From an uncultured Aquimarina sp. (GTDB taxonomy: Bacteria > Bacteroidota > Bacteroidia > Flavobacteriales > Flavobacteriaceae): a stretch of 64,000 nucleotides of DNA. Of this stretch, positions 10,190 through 20,137 are shown piece by piece (positions within the stretch are counted from its first letter, which is position 1; each line of letters opens with the position of its first letter). The translations under genes were made by a program, and so were the position numbers. The DNA lies in assembly GCA_947498935.1 (NCBI GenBank), contig CANMMM010000009.1:103964-167963 (forward strand), read 5' to 3'. A model generated the notes under the pieces. It worked only from the letters and a program-made list of their open reading frames with translations, was not told where the DNA came from and made no database searches.

Positions 10190-12715
10190 ATGGCTAAGAA
10201 TTTAGTGATTGTGGAGTCACCCGCAAAAGCGAAAACAATAGAGAAGTTTCTGGGAAAAGAATTTACCGTAGCTTCTAGTTTTGGGCATATAGCGGATTTG
10301 CCTGCCAAGGAGCTAGGAGTGGATGTAGATGAGGGATTTAAACCCAAATATATAGTCTCTAAGGATAAAAAGGAAGTCGTAAAGAAGTTGAAAGATTTGT
10401 CAAAAAAAGCTGAAATGGTTTGGTTGGCAAGTGATGAGGATCGAGAGGGAGAGGCGATTGCATGGCACTTAGCAGAGGAATTAAAATTAGAGAAAGAACG
10501 AACGCGAAGGATTGTTTTTCATGAGATTACTAAGAAGGCAATTTTAAAAGCAATAGAAAATCCGCGTGGTATAGATTATAACCTAGTCAATGCGCAACAG
10601 GCACGTAGAGTGCTGGATCGATTGGTAGGGTATGAGCTGTCTCCGGTGTTGTGGCGTAAGGTAAAAGGAGGGTTGTCTGCAGGACGGGTACAATCAGTTT
10701 CTGTACGATTGATCGTAGAAAGGGAGCGTGATATTATTGGGTTTACACCTGTGGCGTCTTATAGAATCGACGCAGAGTTTTCGAATGCGGCAGGGAAGTC
10801 TTTTAAGGCAAAATTACCTAAGAATTTTAGTACCAAAGAGGCAGCAGAAGAATTTTTGCAAAAAAATATAGGAGCTGCTTTTGAAGTAGCAGATTTAACT
10901 ACGAAACCTGCTAAGAAATCACCTGCACCACCATTTACAACTTCTACATTGCAGCAAGAAGCGTCTAGGAAATTGTATTTTTCTGTGAGTAAGACGATGA
11001 ATATGGCACAGCGTCTGTATGAAGCGGGATTGATTACCTACATGAGAACGGATAGTGTGAATCTGTCTACAGAAGCACAAAAAGGCGCAGAGGCTGAGAT
11101 TGTATCGGCATATGGAGCAGAATATAGTCATCCTAAACAATATAAAGGAAAGTCCAAGGGAGCACAGGAGGCACACGAGGCGATTCGTCCTACGGATTTT
11201 TCGAGGCATACAGTGCCTGTAGAACCTGATCAACAGCGATTGTATGAGTTGATTTGGAAACGTGCGATTGCTTCGCAAATGAGCGATGCTAAATTAGAAC
11301 GTACTAATGTAAAGATTGCTGCAGATGCGCATGACGAGCAATTCACGGCTAATGGAGAGGTGATTAAGTTCGAAGGGTTTTTAAAAGTGTATCTAGAAGG
11401 AAATGATGATGAGGATGAAGAGCAAAGCGGTATTTTGCCAGCTATGAAAGTGGCGGAAGCTTTGTATAATAAATTTATTTCGGCTACAGAGCGCTTTACG
11501 CGCCCTCCGAGTAGGTATTCAGAGGCAGCATTGGTAAAGAAGTTAGAAGAGTTGGGAATCGGAAGGCCATCTACATATGCGCCTACGATCTCTACTATAC
11601 AGAATAGAAAGTATATAGAAAAAGGAGCGAAAGAAGGAGAAGAACGTTCCTACCTGCGTATGGTGCTAAAAGAGGGAGCGGTGACACGTACCCAACTGAC
11701 TGAAAAAGTAGGAAGCGATAAAGGAAAATTGATTCCTACAGATGTGGGAATGGTAGTGAATGATTTCTTGGTAAATCATTTTTCATCGATATTAGATTAT
11801 AATTTTACGGCCAAGGTAGAGCAAGATTTTGATGGGATTGCAGAAGGTAATGAGGATTGGACGCATGTGATGAAGGAGTTTTATGATGAGTTTCATCCCC
11901 GAGTAGAGGATGTGGCGCAGAATGCAGAACGAGAAGTGGGAGAACGAATCCTTGGCGAAGATCCTGCAACAGGCAAGCCGGTAAGTGTGCGATTGGGTAA
12001 ATTTGGACCCATGGTACAGATAGGAACGGCTGAGGATGAAGATAAACCTCGATTTGCGAGTCTTGCACCTGGACAAACGTTGAGTAGTGTGACGTTTGAA
12101 GAGGCAATGGATTTATTCCAATTGCCAAAAGAATTAGGAGAATATAAAGGAGAAACGATTGTCGTGAATAATGGACGTTTTGGTCCGTATGTGCGATTTG
12201 GAGATAAGTTTGTGTCATTAGAGAAAGGAGAAGATCCATTGAATACAACATTGGATCGAGCTAAGGAATTGATTGATGCAAAGGAGAAGGCAGATGCACC
12301 TATTTATATGTATGAAGACTTGCCTGTGCAAAAAGGAGTAGGGCGTTTTGGGCCTTTTATCAAGTGGAAAGGCATGTTTATCAATGTGAATAAGAAATAT
12401 GACTTTGATAATCTATCAGATGCAGATATTGTGCAATTGATAGAGGATAAAAAGCAAAAAGAAATTGATAAGGTGATTCATAACTGGGAGGAAGAAGGAA
12501 TTCGTGTAGAAAAAGCCCGATGGGGAAGAAGTAATATCATCAAGGGTAAAACGAAAATAGAACTTCCTAAGACGGTAGATGCTACGAAGCTGACCTTGGA
12601 GAAGGTGAAAGACCTTATCGAAAAAAATGCTCCCAAGAAAAAAACAGCAGCTAAAAAGAAAACGACTGCCAAGAAAAAGACGACGGCTAAGAAATCTACT
12701 ACTAAAAAGAAATAA
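10190..12715 (+). CDS. topA: DNA topoisomerase I (type IA)
   Basis: Relaxes negative supercoils by single-strand passage. The TOPRIM domain starts at residue 3 (NLVIVESPAKAKTIEKFLG) and has DEDREGEA for Mg. The active-site Tyr lies in GLITYMRTDS. The C-terminal half carries topoisomerase C-repeats (FGPMVQ, FGPYVRFG, FGPFIKW). The last 30 residues are a Lys/Thr/Ala-rich tail (repeated AKKKTT), presumably for DNA or RNAP binding. At 841 aa it is full length. The next gene starts 3 bases downstream, so the two are probably cotranscribed. Confidence 0.97.
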   Translation: MAKNLVIVESPAKAKTIEKFLGKEFTVASSFGHIADLPAKELGVDVDEGFKPKYIVSKDKKEVVKKLKDLSKKAEMVWLASDEDREGEAIAWHLAEELKLEKERTRRIVFHEITKKAILKAIENPRGIDYNLVNAQQARRVLDRLVGYELSPVLWRKVKGGLSAGRVQSVSVRLIVERERDIIGFTPVASYRIDAEFSNAAGKSFKAKLPKNFSTKEAAEEFLQKNIGAAFEVADLTTKPAKKSPAPPFTTSTLQQEASRKLYFSVSKTMNMAQRLYEAGLITYMRTDSVNLSTEAQKGAEAEIVSAYGAEYSHPKQYKGKSKGAQEAHEAIRPTDFSRHTVPVEPDQQRLYELIWKRAIASQMSDAKLERTNVKIAADAHDEQFTANGEVIKFEGFLKVYLEGNDDEDEEQSGILPAMKVAEALYNKFISATERFTRPPSRYSEAALVKKLEELGIGRPSTYAPTISTIQNRKYIEKGAKEGEERSYLRMVLKEGAVTRTQLTEKVGSDKGKLIPTDVGMVVNDFLVNHFSSILDYNFTAKVEQDFDGIAEGNEDWTHVMKEFYDEFHPRVEDVAQNAEREVGERILGEDPATGKPVSVRLGKFGPMVQIGTAEDEDKPRFASLAPGQTLSSVTFEEAMDLFQLPKELGEYKGETIVVNNGRFGPYVRFGDKFVSLEKGEDPLNTTLDRAKELIDAKEKADAPIYMYEDLPVQKGVGRFGPFIKWKGMFINVNKKYDFDNLSDADIVQLIEDKKQKEIDKVIHNWEEEGIRVEKARWGRSNIIKGKTKIELPKTVDATKLTLEKVKDLIEKNAPKKKTAAKKKTTAKKKTTAKKSTTKKK

Positions 12716-12718
12716 TAT

Positions 12719-13882
12719 ATGTCTTTTGAGTTTTTGTCGCCCGTTAGCGATTTAGTAACGGAGCACAGTGATCTGCTTACCGATCAGCAGCTTGGGAAAC
12801 AAGTAGCGATGCATACGGAAGCGGAGGGTATTCCTGATCTACATCAAGTAGATGTTGCTATTATTGGGATTAGAGAAAACAGAAATGCCAATGGACATCT
12901 AGGAGAAAAGGTGTCTTTTGATGCGATACGCACTTCTTTGTATGAATTATATGCTGGAAATTGGAATCTAAATATTGTAGATTTAGGAGATATTTTCCCT
13001 GGAGAGGCTGTAAAAGATACGTACTTCTTAGTACAGGAGATTTTAGGAGCATTGCTGCAAAAAAATGTAATACCTCTCTTGCTAGGAGGGAGTCAGGATT
13101 TAGTATATGCACAGTATCGTTCTTTTGATATTTTAGAGCAGATGGTGAATCTGGTGAATGTAGATAGTAGATTCGACTTAGGGGATACTTCAGCGCCGAT
13201 TTGTAATACTTCTTATATCGGAAAAATCATTATAGAGCAACCCTATAATTTATTTAATTATAGTAATATAGGGTATCAGACGTATTTTAATTCGCAAGAT
13301 GAAATTGATTTGATGGAGCGTTTGTTTTTTGATGCTTATCGATTGGGAGAAGTGATCTCTGACATTACGGTTGTAGAGCCTATTATGAGAGATGCAGATA
13401 TTGTAGCGATTGATTTAGGTGCCATGGAGGCAAGTTGTTTGAATCATTATGACGCTTCTCCAAATGGATTTGATGGTAGAGAAATATGCGCGATTGCACG
13501 ATATGCAGGGATCAGTGATAAGGTAAAAAGTTTTGGTGTTTATGAATTTAAAAATGCAAAACATGAGGCTACTGCTGCGATGCTTACAGCGCAGATTATA
13601 TGGTATTTTATAGAAGGCTTGAATTATCGTTCGCATGAATTAAATGTTAAAAATCAGGCTACTACCTTGCATTACAGTGTGCCAGTAGGAGATGAAGTGT
13701 TATCGTTTTATAAAAGTGATAAGACAGGAAGATGGTGGATTGAAATCCCTTTTGTTAGTGCTGGCAATAATAAATTAAAAAGAAATACGTTATTACCTTG
13801 CACCTATCTTGATTATGAGCGTGCTTGTAATCAGGAAATACCTGAAAGATGGTATAAAGCAAAACGTAAAAACGAAGTTTAA
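12719..13882 (+). CDS. Arginase/formimidoylglutamase-fold protein with lost metal ligands
   Basis: Ureohydrolase-fold protein of 387 aa between topA and gldK, a position I believe is conserved in flavobacteria. The fold motifs align, but metal ligands are replaced. The GGDH motif reads GGSQD (His to Gln). DAHxD reads DSRFD (His to Arg, both Asp kept). The second DxD reads AIDLGA (second Asp to Gly). Three of six manganese ligands are therefore missing and amidinohydrolase activity is unlikely. The first 40 residues and last 60 are extra to the core. It may have a structural or regulatory role linked to the neighbouring gliding genes; that is inference only. Confidence 0.8.
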   Translation: MSFEFLSPVSDLVTEHSDLLTDQQLGKQVAMHTEAEGIPDLHQVDVAIIGIRENRNANGHLGEKVSFDAIRTSLYELYAGNWNLNIVDLGDIFPGEAVKDTYFLVQEILGALLQKNVIPLLLGGSQDLVYAQYRSFDILEQMVNLVNVDSRFDLGDTSAPICNTSYIGKIIIEQPYNLFNYSNIGYQTYFNSQDEIDLMERLFFDAYRLGEVISDITVVEPIMRDADIVAIDLGAMEASCLNHYDASPNGFDGREICAIARYAGISDKVKSFGVYEFKNAKHEATAAMLTAQIIWYFIEGLNYRSHELNVKNQATTLHYSVPVGDEVLSFYKSDKTGRWWIEIPFVSAGNNKLKRNTLLPCTYLDYERACNQEIPERWYKAKRKNEV

Positions 13883-13923
13883 CATTTTTATTAGGGAGAA
13901 TTAAGGTTTTTTTTAGAAAAAAA

Positions 13924-13954
13924 TTGCTTTTCTGAAAATAAATAAATAGGTTTA
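13924..13954 (+). promoter_or_regulatory. Candidate promoter of the gldKLMN operon
   Basis: TTG at 13924-13926, a 20-base spacer, then TAGGTTTA at 13947-13954 (one mismatch to TAnnTTTG). It lies 39 bases before the gldK start. Confidence 0.45.
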
Positions 13955-13992
13955 CGACCTTAAATCTCGAAGATCTTAACCTAAAACACGTT

Positions 13993-15363
13993 ATGAAGAA
14001 ATTTGTATCACTCTTTGCTATTGTAGCATTGCTCTATAGTTGTGGCGGCGGTAGTCGTGGAGAACTAGTAGGAGTGAAGGGTAAAAAATGGCACCCGGAG
14101 AAACCTTACGGTATGGCACTCATCCCAGGAGGGTCATTTATCATGGGAAAATCCGATGATGACAAAGCGGCGTTAGCAAATGCCCCTACTAAAACAGTTA
14201 CTGTTCGCTCGTTCTACATGGATGAAACTGAAGTTACTAACAGTGAGTATCGTCAGTTCGTACGTTGGGTACGCGATTCTACAGTAAGAATGCGCCTAGC
14301 GATCATGGCGGATGATCTTGGAAAAACTCCCGGAGACGATGGTATTGGTGAGTATGCTTTCTTAGATTCCAATACTGAAGATATGTCTGTATACGAAAAG
14401 TATGTATATGATAATTACAGCGGTACAGGAGAAACTGGTTATGAAGGAAGAAAGCTTAATAAGGACATCGATATCGAATGGGATACTGATGATTATCCTG
14501 ATGAATTCTATACAGAAGTTATGGATTCATTATATATTCCTCTAGAGGAATCATATAATGGTAGAAGAACATTCGATGTGAGTAAATTCAAATTCAGATT
14601 TTCTTGGATGGACATACAATCTGCAGCCCGTGCCAAGGAAGGAAGAAGAAAAGATTTCGTAAAAGAAACTGTAATCGAAGTGTATCCTGATACAACGGTA
14701 TGGATTAAAGATTTTAATTATTCATACAATGAGCCAATGCACAATGACTATTTCTGGCATAGTTCTTATGACGACTATCCAGTAGTAGGTGTTTCTTGGG
14801 AACAGGCAAAAGCATTTTGTACTTGGAGAACAATCGAAAAAAATTCGTACCAAAAGAAGCGTAACAAAGAGTTTGTAAACTACTTTAGATTACCAACAGA
14901 AGCAGAATGGGAGTATGCAGCCAGAGGAGGTTTGGAATCTGGAACATACCCATGGGGAGGTCCGTATGCATTAAATGACAGAGGATGCTTTTTAGCAAAC
15001 TTTAAGCCTCTAAGAGGAAATTATGCAGCAGATAACTTCCTATATACTGTAGAAGCTAAAACATTCGAGCCTAATGATTATAACCTGTATAACATGGCAG
15101 GTAATGTTTCGGAATGGGTGCAATCATCTTATGACCCTGCATCTTATGAATATGTATCATCAATGAACCCAAATGTCAGCGATGATCAGAACAAGCGTAA
15201 AGTCGTGCGTGGAGGATCCTGGAAAGATGTTGCTTATTTCCTACAAGTAAGTACCAGAGATTATGAATACGCAGATTCAGCGAGAAGTTATATCGGATTC
15301 AGAACTGTACAAGATTACATGGGTACAGACGTAACTGGAGAAGGTAATACTAGAAACAAGTAA
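13993..15363 (+). CDS. gldK: GldK/PorK, type IX secretion outer-membrane-ring lipoprotein
   Basis: With GldN it forms the periplasmic ring of the type IX secretion / gliding machine, attached to the outer membrane. MKKFVSLFAIVALLYSCGGG is a lipoprotein signal (Cys17). The rest is an FGE-sulfatase-type fold: IPGGSFIMGKSDDD, FYMDETEVTNSEYRQFV, RLPTEAEWEYAARGG, NMAGNVSEWV, VVRGGSW and YIGFR. At 456 aa it is typical of GldK. It is first of gldK-gldL-gldM-gldN. Confidence 0.96.
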   Translation: MKKFVSLFAIVALLYSCGGGSRGELVGVKGKKWHPEKPYGMALIPGGSFIMGKSDDDKAALANAPTKTVTVRSFYMDETEVTNSEYRQFVRWVRDSTVRMRLAIMADDLGKTPGDDGIGEYAFLDSNTEDMSVYEKYVYDNYSGTGETGYEGRKLNKDIDIEWDTDDYPDEFYTEVMDSLYIPLEESYNGRRTFDVSKFKFRFSWMDIQSAARAKEGRRKDFVKETVIEVYPDTTVWIKDFNYSYNEPMHNDYFWHSSYDDYPVVGVSWEQAKAFCTWRTIEKNSYQKKRNKEFVNYFRLPTEAEWEYAARGGLESGTYPWGGPYALNDRGCFLANFKPLRGNYAADNFLYTVEAKTFEPNDYNLYNMAGNVSEWVQSSYDPASYEYVSSMNPNVSDDQNKRKVVRGGSWKDVAYFLQVSTRDYEYADSARSYIGFRTVQDYMGTDVTGEGNTRNK

Positions 15364-15435
15364 GTCCCAAAATTTTCTATCAACTTTATTACTAACCTTT
15401 TTTAATTTTTTTTAAAAAAACTAAACACATTTATT

Positions 15436-16068
15436 ATGGCAAATTCAAAATCTAGCAAAAAACTAATGAACATGGTATATGGTCTGGGAGCGGCCGTTGT
15501 AATCCTTGGAGCATTATTTAAAATTATGCACTGGCCAGGAGGAAACGCGATGCTTATTGCAGGTCTGATTACTGAAGCATTAGTATTTACTATTTCTGCT
15601 TTCGAACCAGTAGACGAAGAATTAGATTGGTCTTTGGTGTACCCAGAATTAGCAGGTGGAACAAAAAGAGATAAAAAACAAAAAGAAGATACTTCGCCAG
15701 AAGGATTATTATCTAAGAAATTAGATGAAATGCTTAAGGAAGCTAAATTAGATGCTGGTTTAATGAGCAGCTTAGGAGAAAGTATCCGTAACTTCGAAGG
15801 AGCAGCTAAAGGAATCGCACCAACAGCAAGCTCTATCCAAGGACAACAGAAATACAGTGAAGAGATGGCTAAAGCAGCTACTCAATTAGAATCTTTAAAC
15901 AGCTTATACAAGGTACAATTAGAATCATCTGCATCTCAGGCTGAAGCAAATCAAGCAATTGCTCAAAATGCTCAGAAACTGAAAGATCAAATGGAAAGTC
16001 TAGCAAGTAACCTTTCTTCTCTAAATGGAGTATATGGTGGTATGTTAAGTGCTATGAACAAGAGTTAA
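15436..16068 (+). CDS. gldL: GldL, gliding/type IX secretion motor stator subunit
   Basis: Inner-membrane protein that with GldM forms the proton-motive-force motor of gliding and T9SS. Two transmembrane helices (residues about 12-32 and 36-56) contain the conserved Lys of ALFKIMHWPGGN and Glu of GLITEALVFT, both implicated in proton use in GldL studies. A cytoplasmic coiled-coil tail rich in Ala, Gln and Ser follows from residue 80. At 210 aa the length is normal. It lies 72 bases after gldK and 44 before gldM. Confidence 0.96.
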   Translation: MANSKSSKKLMNMVYGLGAAVVILGALFKIMHWPGGNAMLIAGLITEALVFTISAFEPVDEELDWSLVYPELAGGTKRDKKQKEDTSPEGLLSKKLDEMLKEAKLDAGLMSSLGESIRNFEGAAKGIAPTASSIQGQQKYSEEMAKAATQLESLNSLYKVQLESSASQAEANQAIAQNAQKLKDQMESLASNLSSLNGVYGGMLSAMNKS

Positions 16069-16112
16069 TATAGTGTTTAATTAAATTTATAATAACTACC
16101 AAAATATAAAAT

Positions 16113-17657
16113 ATGGCAGGAGGAAAATTATCACCAAGGCAGAAGATGATTAATCTTATGTACTTGGTATTCATCGCGATGTTGGCATTAAACATGTCAA
16201 AAGAAGTGTTGGCAGCTTTTGGTTTAATGAACGAAAAGCTAACAGAGTCAAATCAAGCAACCACAGAGCGTAATACCGCTTTTATGAACGGATTAGCGGC
16301 TAAAGTAGAAGAGCAGGCTGCTAAGTATACTCCGCTTAAAGAAAAAGCTGATCAAACGAGCAAATTTTCTAACGAATTGGTTTCTTACATTGAAAACATC
16401 AAAACAGGTCTGACAGAAAATTTATCTGATCCTAAGGACTATGTAACAATGGATAAGTCAATTGCTTTAGATGAGAAGTTTTTTAAAGGAGGAAACATTA
16501 CTCCAGCAGGAGAAGAATTCGTAAGCAAGATTAATGAGTATAAAAGCGGAGTTGCTGGATTATTAGAAGAAAAGTATCCAGTAATTGCAGGAGATGTAAA
16601 AAAGACGTTTTCTACGGATGATGTAGAAAATAGAGATAAACTAAAAGTAAATTGGTTAAAGTACAATTTCGAAGGCTATCCTCTTGTAGCATCTCTTACA
16701 AAACTGACACAAATACAATCTGATATTAAGAATACAGAAAGTAAAGTGTTGTCTAAGATGCTTTCTGGTCAATTAGAATCAGAAGTTTCTTTGTCTAACT
16801 TCGAAGCGATCGTAGTACCAGACAAAACAGCTTTCTTTAGCGGAGAGACTTTTAAAGGAAGAATTATCTTAGGTAAAAAAGATAAGACACTAAAAGCGCA
16901 CAAAGTAGTAGTGAACGGTAAAGAATTAGCGCCGGAATCTATGCAAGAAGGGCAGACAGTGTTAAGCTTTCCTGCAGGAAACGTAGGAGAAAGAGATATC
17001 AAAGGAGAGTTTCAATTCAAAGAAGGTGATTCTATTGTAACGATTCCGATTAGTAGCTCCTATGCAGTAATTCCTAAACCAAATTCTGCAGTAATTTCTG
17101 CTGATAAGATGAATGTGGTGTATAGAGGAGTACAGAACCCGATGACTATTTCTATTCCAGGAGTACCTTCTGTAAATGCAAAGGCACCAGGATTAAGAAA
17201 AGCAGGAGGAGCAGGAAAATATGTAATGAACGTAACGACTGTAAAAGCACGTGAGGTAAATATCAAGGTTAGTGGTAAATTACCAAACGGTTCTTCAGTA
17301 AGTAGTAGTAAGAAGTTCAGAATTAAAGATATTCCTAGACCAGTAGGAACAGTAAGAGGTGAAGATGGAAATGTGAAAATGACCAAAAGTGGTTTAGAAA
17401 AATCTTCTATCGGAGCAATCCTTCCTGATTTTGATTTTGATATTAAATTAAAAGTAACAAGTTTTAAATTTAAAGTAGAAGGACAACCAACAGTTAGTGT
17501 AAGTGGAGGTCGATTAAATTCTAGAGCCAAAGGGGTGCTTAGAAAAGCAAAACGAGGTTCTTCAGTACAGGTAATTGATATCAAAGCGAAGTTAACAACC
17601 AACGCAAAGTATAAATTAAAGAAGATATCTCCTGTAATCGTTGAGTTGACCAACTAA
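16113..17657 (+). CDS. gldM: GldM, gliding/type IX secretion motor shaft protein
   Basis: It has one N-terminal transmembrane helix (MINLMYLVFIAMLALNMSKE) and a long periplasmic shaft of four domains. The shaft transmits rotation from the GldL motor to the GldKN ring. Residues about 35-220 are helical and the rest is beta-rich, ending in a final domain with KRGSSVQVIDIKAKL. At 514 aa it is full length. It lies 12 bases before gldN. Confidence 0.96.
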   Translation: MAGGKLSPRQKMINLMYLVFIAMLALNMSKEVLAAFGLMNEKLTESNQATTERNTAFMNGLAAKVEEQAAKYTPLKEKADQTSKFSNELVSYIENIKTGLTENLSDPKDYVTMDKSIALDEKFFKGGNITPAGEEFVSKINEYKSGVAGLLEEKYPVIAGDVKKTFSTDDVENRDKLKVNWLKYNFEGYPLVASLTKLTQIQSDIKNTESKVLSKMLSGQLESEVSLSNFEAIVVPDKTAFFSGETFKGRIILGKKDKTLKAHKVVVNGKELAPESMQEGQTVLSFPAGNVGERDIKGEFQFKEGDSIVTIPISSSYAVIPKPNSAVISADKMNVVYRGVQNPMTISIPGVPSVNAKAPGLRKAGGAGKYVMNVTTVKAREVNIKVSGKLPNGSSVSSSKKFRIKDIPRPVGTVRGEDGNVKMTKSGLEKSSIGAILPDFDFDIKLKVTSFKFKVEGQPTVSVSGGRLNSRAKGVLRKAKRGSSVQVIDIKAKLTTNAKYKLKKISPVIVELTN

Positions 17658-17669
17658 AAATAAAGTGTA

Positions 17670-18566
17670 ATGATTATGAATTTGAGAAGTTTAATAGTAA
17701 GTGCTTTTGGTTTGTGTATGACCCTAGCATCTTATGGTCAGGCTAATATTCTGAACGCGTCGAATCCTGATGATATAGGGAAGAAAACGAAGGAGCAGAT
17801 AGATGCGGATCACGATAAACCATTAGAGTATGGTTATGTAGATAAGCGTGACGTACTATGGGCGAAAACAACTTGGGAAACAATTGATCTTGATGAGCGT
17901 ATTAATTTCCCTTTGTATTACCCAATTGATACCGCCAATATTGGTTCTGATAGAAGAGCTTTATACGATGTATTGATGACCAATATTAAAAATGGTAAAA
18001 TAAAGACTATATATTCAGATTCATATTTTACAGAAACAAGAACGCTCCAAGATTTAGAAACTACACTTTCTAAAATTGATACCTTGGATTTAGGATATGA
18101 GCAGTTCAATGCAGGAGAATCTGTAGATCCTCAGTATATCGAAAGAAGAGATATCTCTGCGGCTGATATATCTGAGTACAAAATCAGAGGATACTGGTAC
18201 TTCGATAAGCGTCAAGGTGAGTTAAGATACCGTTTATTAGGGATTGCTCCAGTAGCACCTGATGTAAACTTTATCGACGATGATGAACCAGATCAAGTAG
18301 CATTATTCTGGGTGTGGTATCCAGATGCTAGAGAAGTATTGCATAATGCTATGGCATTTAATAGAAGAAATACTTCAATGCCATTTACATATGATCATAT
18401 TTTAAATGCGAGACGTTTTAACTCAGTAATTTTTAAGGAAGATAACATACAAGGTGACCGATCGGTAAAAGAGTATGTCATCGATAATGCCTTAATGCAA
18501 TTATTAGAAAGCGAACGTATCAAAGAAAGTATTAGAAATTTCGAAATGGATATGTGGAGCTATTAA
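17670..18566 (+). CDS. gldN: GldN/PorN, type IX secretion ring protein
   Basis: Periplasmic partner of GldK in the T9SS ring. It has a cleavable signal peptide (LIVSAFGLCMTLASYGQA). The body shows GldN features: DVLWAKTTWETIDLDERINFPLYYP, YRLLGIAPV and FWVWYPDAREVL. There are two close in-frame ATGs (17670 and 17676); the longer one is given. It is last in the operon, followed by a strong terminator. Confidence 0.95.
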   Translation: MIMNLRSLIVSAFGLCMTLASYGQANILNASNPDDIGKKTKEQIDADHDKPLEYGYVDKRDVLWAKTTWETIDLDERINFPLYYPIDTANIGSDRRALYDVLMTNIKNGKIKTIYSDSYFTETRTLQDLETTLSKIDTLDLGYEQFNAGESVDPQYIERRDISAADISEYKIRGYWYFDKRQGELRYRLLGIAPVAPDVNFIDDDEPDQVALFWVWYPDAREVLHNAMAFNRRNTSMPFTYDHILNARRFNSVIFKEDNIQGDRSVKEYVIDNALMQLLESERIKESIRNFEMDMWSY

Positions 18567-18593
18567 TGCTGCATTCATTACTAAAATACGATC

Positions 18594-18627
18594 AAAACGC
18601 TCAACAGTATTGTTGAGCGTTTTTGTT
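18594..18627 (+). terminator. gldKLMN operon terminator
   Basis: A 13-bp perfect stem (AAAACGCTCAACA at 18594-18606 with TGTTGAGCGTTTT at 18611-18623) has a GTAT loop and runs into TTTTTGTTGTT. Confidence 0.9.
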
Positions 18628-18649
18628 GTTATGTCATAAAAACCAATAG

Positions 18650-19690
18650 ATGGTAGATTTTATAATTGTAGGATATGGTTTAGCAGGTTTAGCTTTTGCT
18701 ACGCAATTAGAAAAAGAGGATAAATCCTATATCGTATTCGAAAATCACTCGCAGCAATCTTCTAGAGTAGCAGGTGGATTATACAATCCTGTGATCCTAA
18801 AAAGGTTTACTGCAGCATGGCAGGCAGAAGCTCAAATGGGATATGCAGTGCCGTTTTATAAGCATATAGAGACAATATTAGGAGAACACTACCTTCATCC
18901 AATGGAAGTGGTAAGAAGGTTTAATTCTGTAGAAGAGCAGAACACTTGGTTCGAAGCATGTGATAAACCTATCTTAGAATATTTTTTAGCGCCGCAATTA
19001 CAAAAAAATAATAATCCTACGATCTCAGCACCCTATCAATTCGGAAAAGTTAAGCATACTGGCAGGGTACAAGTCAAAGAGATGCTAGCAGCATCCTTAG
19101 CAAGATTGGCAGCAAAAGAGCAATTGCAGAAAGCTTCTTTTGTGTATGAAGATATAGTGATGACTCCGCAGGGAATATCCTACCAAGGCATCAATGCACG
19201 ACATATTCTATTTGCAGAAGGATATGGAGTGCTACAGAATCCCTTTTTTCAGCACTTACCTTTGCAGGGTAATAAGGGAGAGTATCTGATCATACGGTCT
19301 ACAGCATTACAGCTAAAACGAGCAGTGAAATCTTCGATTTTTATTATCCCATTAGGCAATGATTATTATAAGATAGGGGCTACGTATAATAGCCAAGATA
19401 AAACCCCTGTATGTACTGAAGCTGCAAAAACGCAATTACTCACCAAATTAGAAGCATTTATGACTGCGCCCTATGAAGTGGTGGGCCAAGAAGCAGGGAT
19501 TCGTCCTACGGTCAGAGATAGACGTCCGCTAGTAGGTACACATCCGAAGCATAAAAATGTACATATACTAAATGGTTTAGGAAGTAGAGGAATCCTGATC
19601 GCTCCATCGGTATCACAAGCGCTATACGACACCATTATGCATGGAGAGCCTTTAGACGCAGCAATTGATATCAGTAGGTTTCAGCAGTAG
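18650..19690 (+). CDS. FAD-dependent oxidoreductase (DAO/glycine-oxidase-like)
   Basis: Flavoprotein of the D-amino-acid-oxidase superfamily. The N-terminal Rossmann motif is DFIIVGYGLAGLAFATQLE. The middle has the FAD-contact strand HILFAEGYG. The C-terminus has GIRPTVRDRRPLVGTHP and LNGLGSRGILIAPSVSQAL, as in DAO-family enzymes. At 346 aa it is complete. The substrate cannot be read from the sequence. It starts 23 bases after the gld operon terminator and faces a convergent DUF983 gene. Confidence 0.85.
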   Translation: MVDFIIVGYGLAGLAFATQLEKEDKSYIVFENHSQQSSRVAGGLYNPVILKRFTAAWQAEAQMGYAVPFYKHIETILGEHYLHPMEVVRRFNSVEEQNTWFEACDKPILEYFLAPQLQKNNNPTISAPYQFGKVKHTGRVQVKEMLAASLARLAAKEQLQKASFVYEDIVMTPQGISYQGINARHILFAEGYGVLQNPFFQHLPLQGNKGEYLIIRSTALQLKRAVKSSIFIIPLGNDYYKIGATYNSQDKTPVCTEAAKTQLLTKLEAFMTAPYEVVGQEAGIRPTVRDRRPLVGTHPKHKNVHILNGLGSRGILIAPSVSQALYDTIMHGEPLDAAIDISRFQQ

Positions 19691-19695
19691 AGATG

Positions 19696-20082
19696 TCAGT
19701 GTTTTCTGTGTTTGTGATCGTATTTCATAAAGAGGTTGATCCATATATTACGAGACCATCGCATAATAATGGGCATGAAAATGATCAATGTACCACAGAT
19801 TACAAAAAAAGAAGCTAATAAGTCTAACTGCACTAAAAAATGACTTATCGCAAATGCGATGCCAGCAAATATAATCCCTACACCATAGCTGACATACATA
19901 GCTCCATAAAAGAAAGAAGGCTCTATTTTATATTTCGTATGGCAGTGACTACAGCGCTCATGCATTTTTAGTGTATAGCCTAATAAATAGGGATTGGCTT
20001 TCGTGTACATGTGTTCTTCGTGGCATACAGGGCAGGTACCAGTAAAGATACTATAGATTTTAGTTCCTTTTAAGAAGCGCAT
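19696..20082 (-). CDS. DUF983 membrane protein with zinc-ribbon-like cysteines
   Basis: Small membrane protein of 128 aa. CPVCHEEHMY and CSHCHTKYKIEP near the N-terminus form a four-cysteine zinc-binding unit typical of DUF983. Two transmembrane helices follow (residues about 57-80 and 84-107), then a basic cytoplasmic tail. It converges on the FAD enzyme with a 5-base gap. Function is unknown for the family. Confidence 0.88.
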   Translation of the reverse strand: MRFLKGTKIYSIFTGTCPVCHEEHMYTKANPYLLGYTLKMHERCSHCHTKYKIEPSFFYGAMYVSYGVGIIFAGIAFAISHFLVQLDLLASFFVICGTLIIFMPIIMRWSRNIWINLFMKYDHKHRKH

Positions 20083-20137
20083 ACTGTTTTATTCTATCAC
20101 AAAATTAGTCATCTTTGTACAAAATTATCAGAAGCAG

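Noticed and set aside
9951..10347. Minus-strand frames upstream of and inside topA
   Set aside because: Cys/Tyr/Phe-rich composition typical of antisense AT-rich DNA; the second overlaps the topA coding start.
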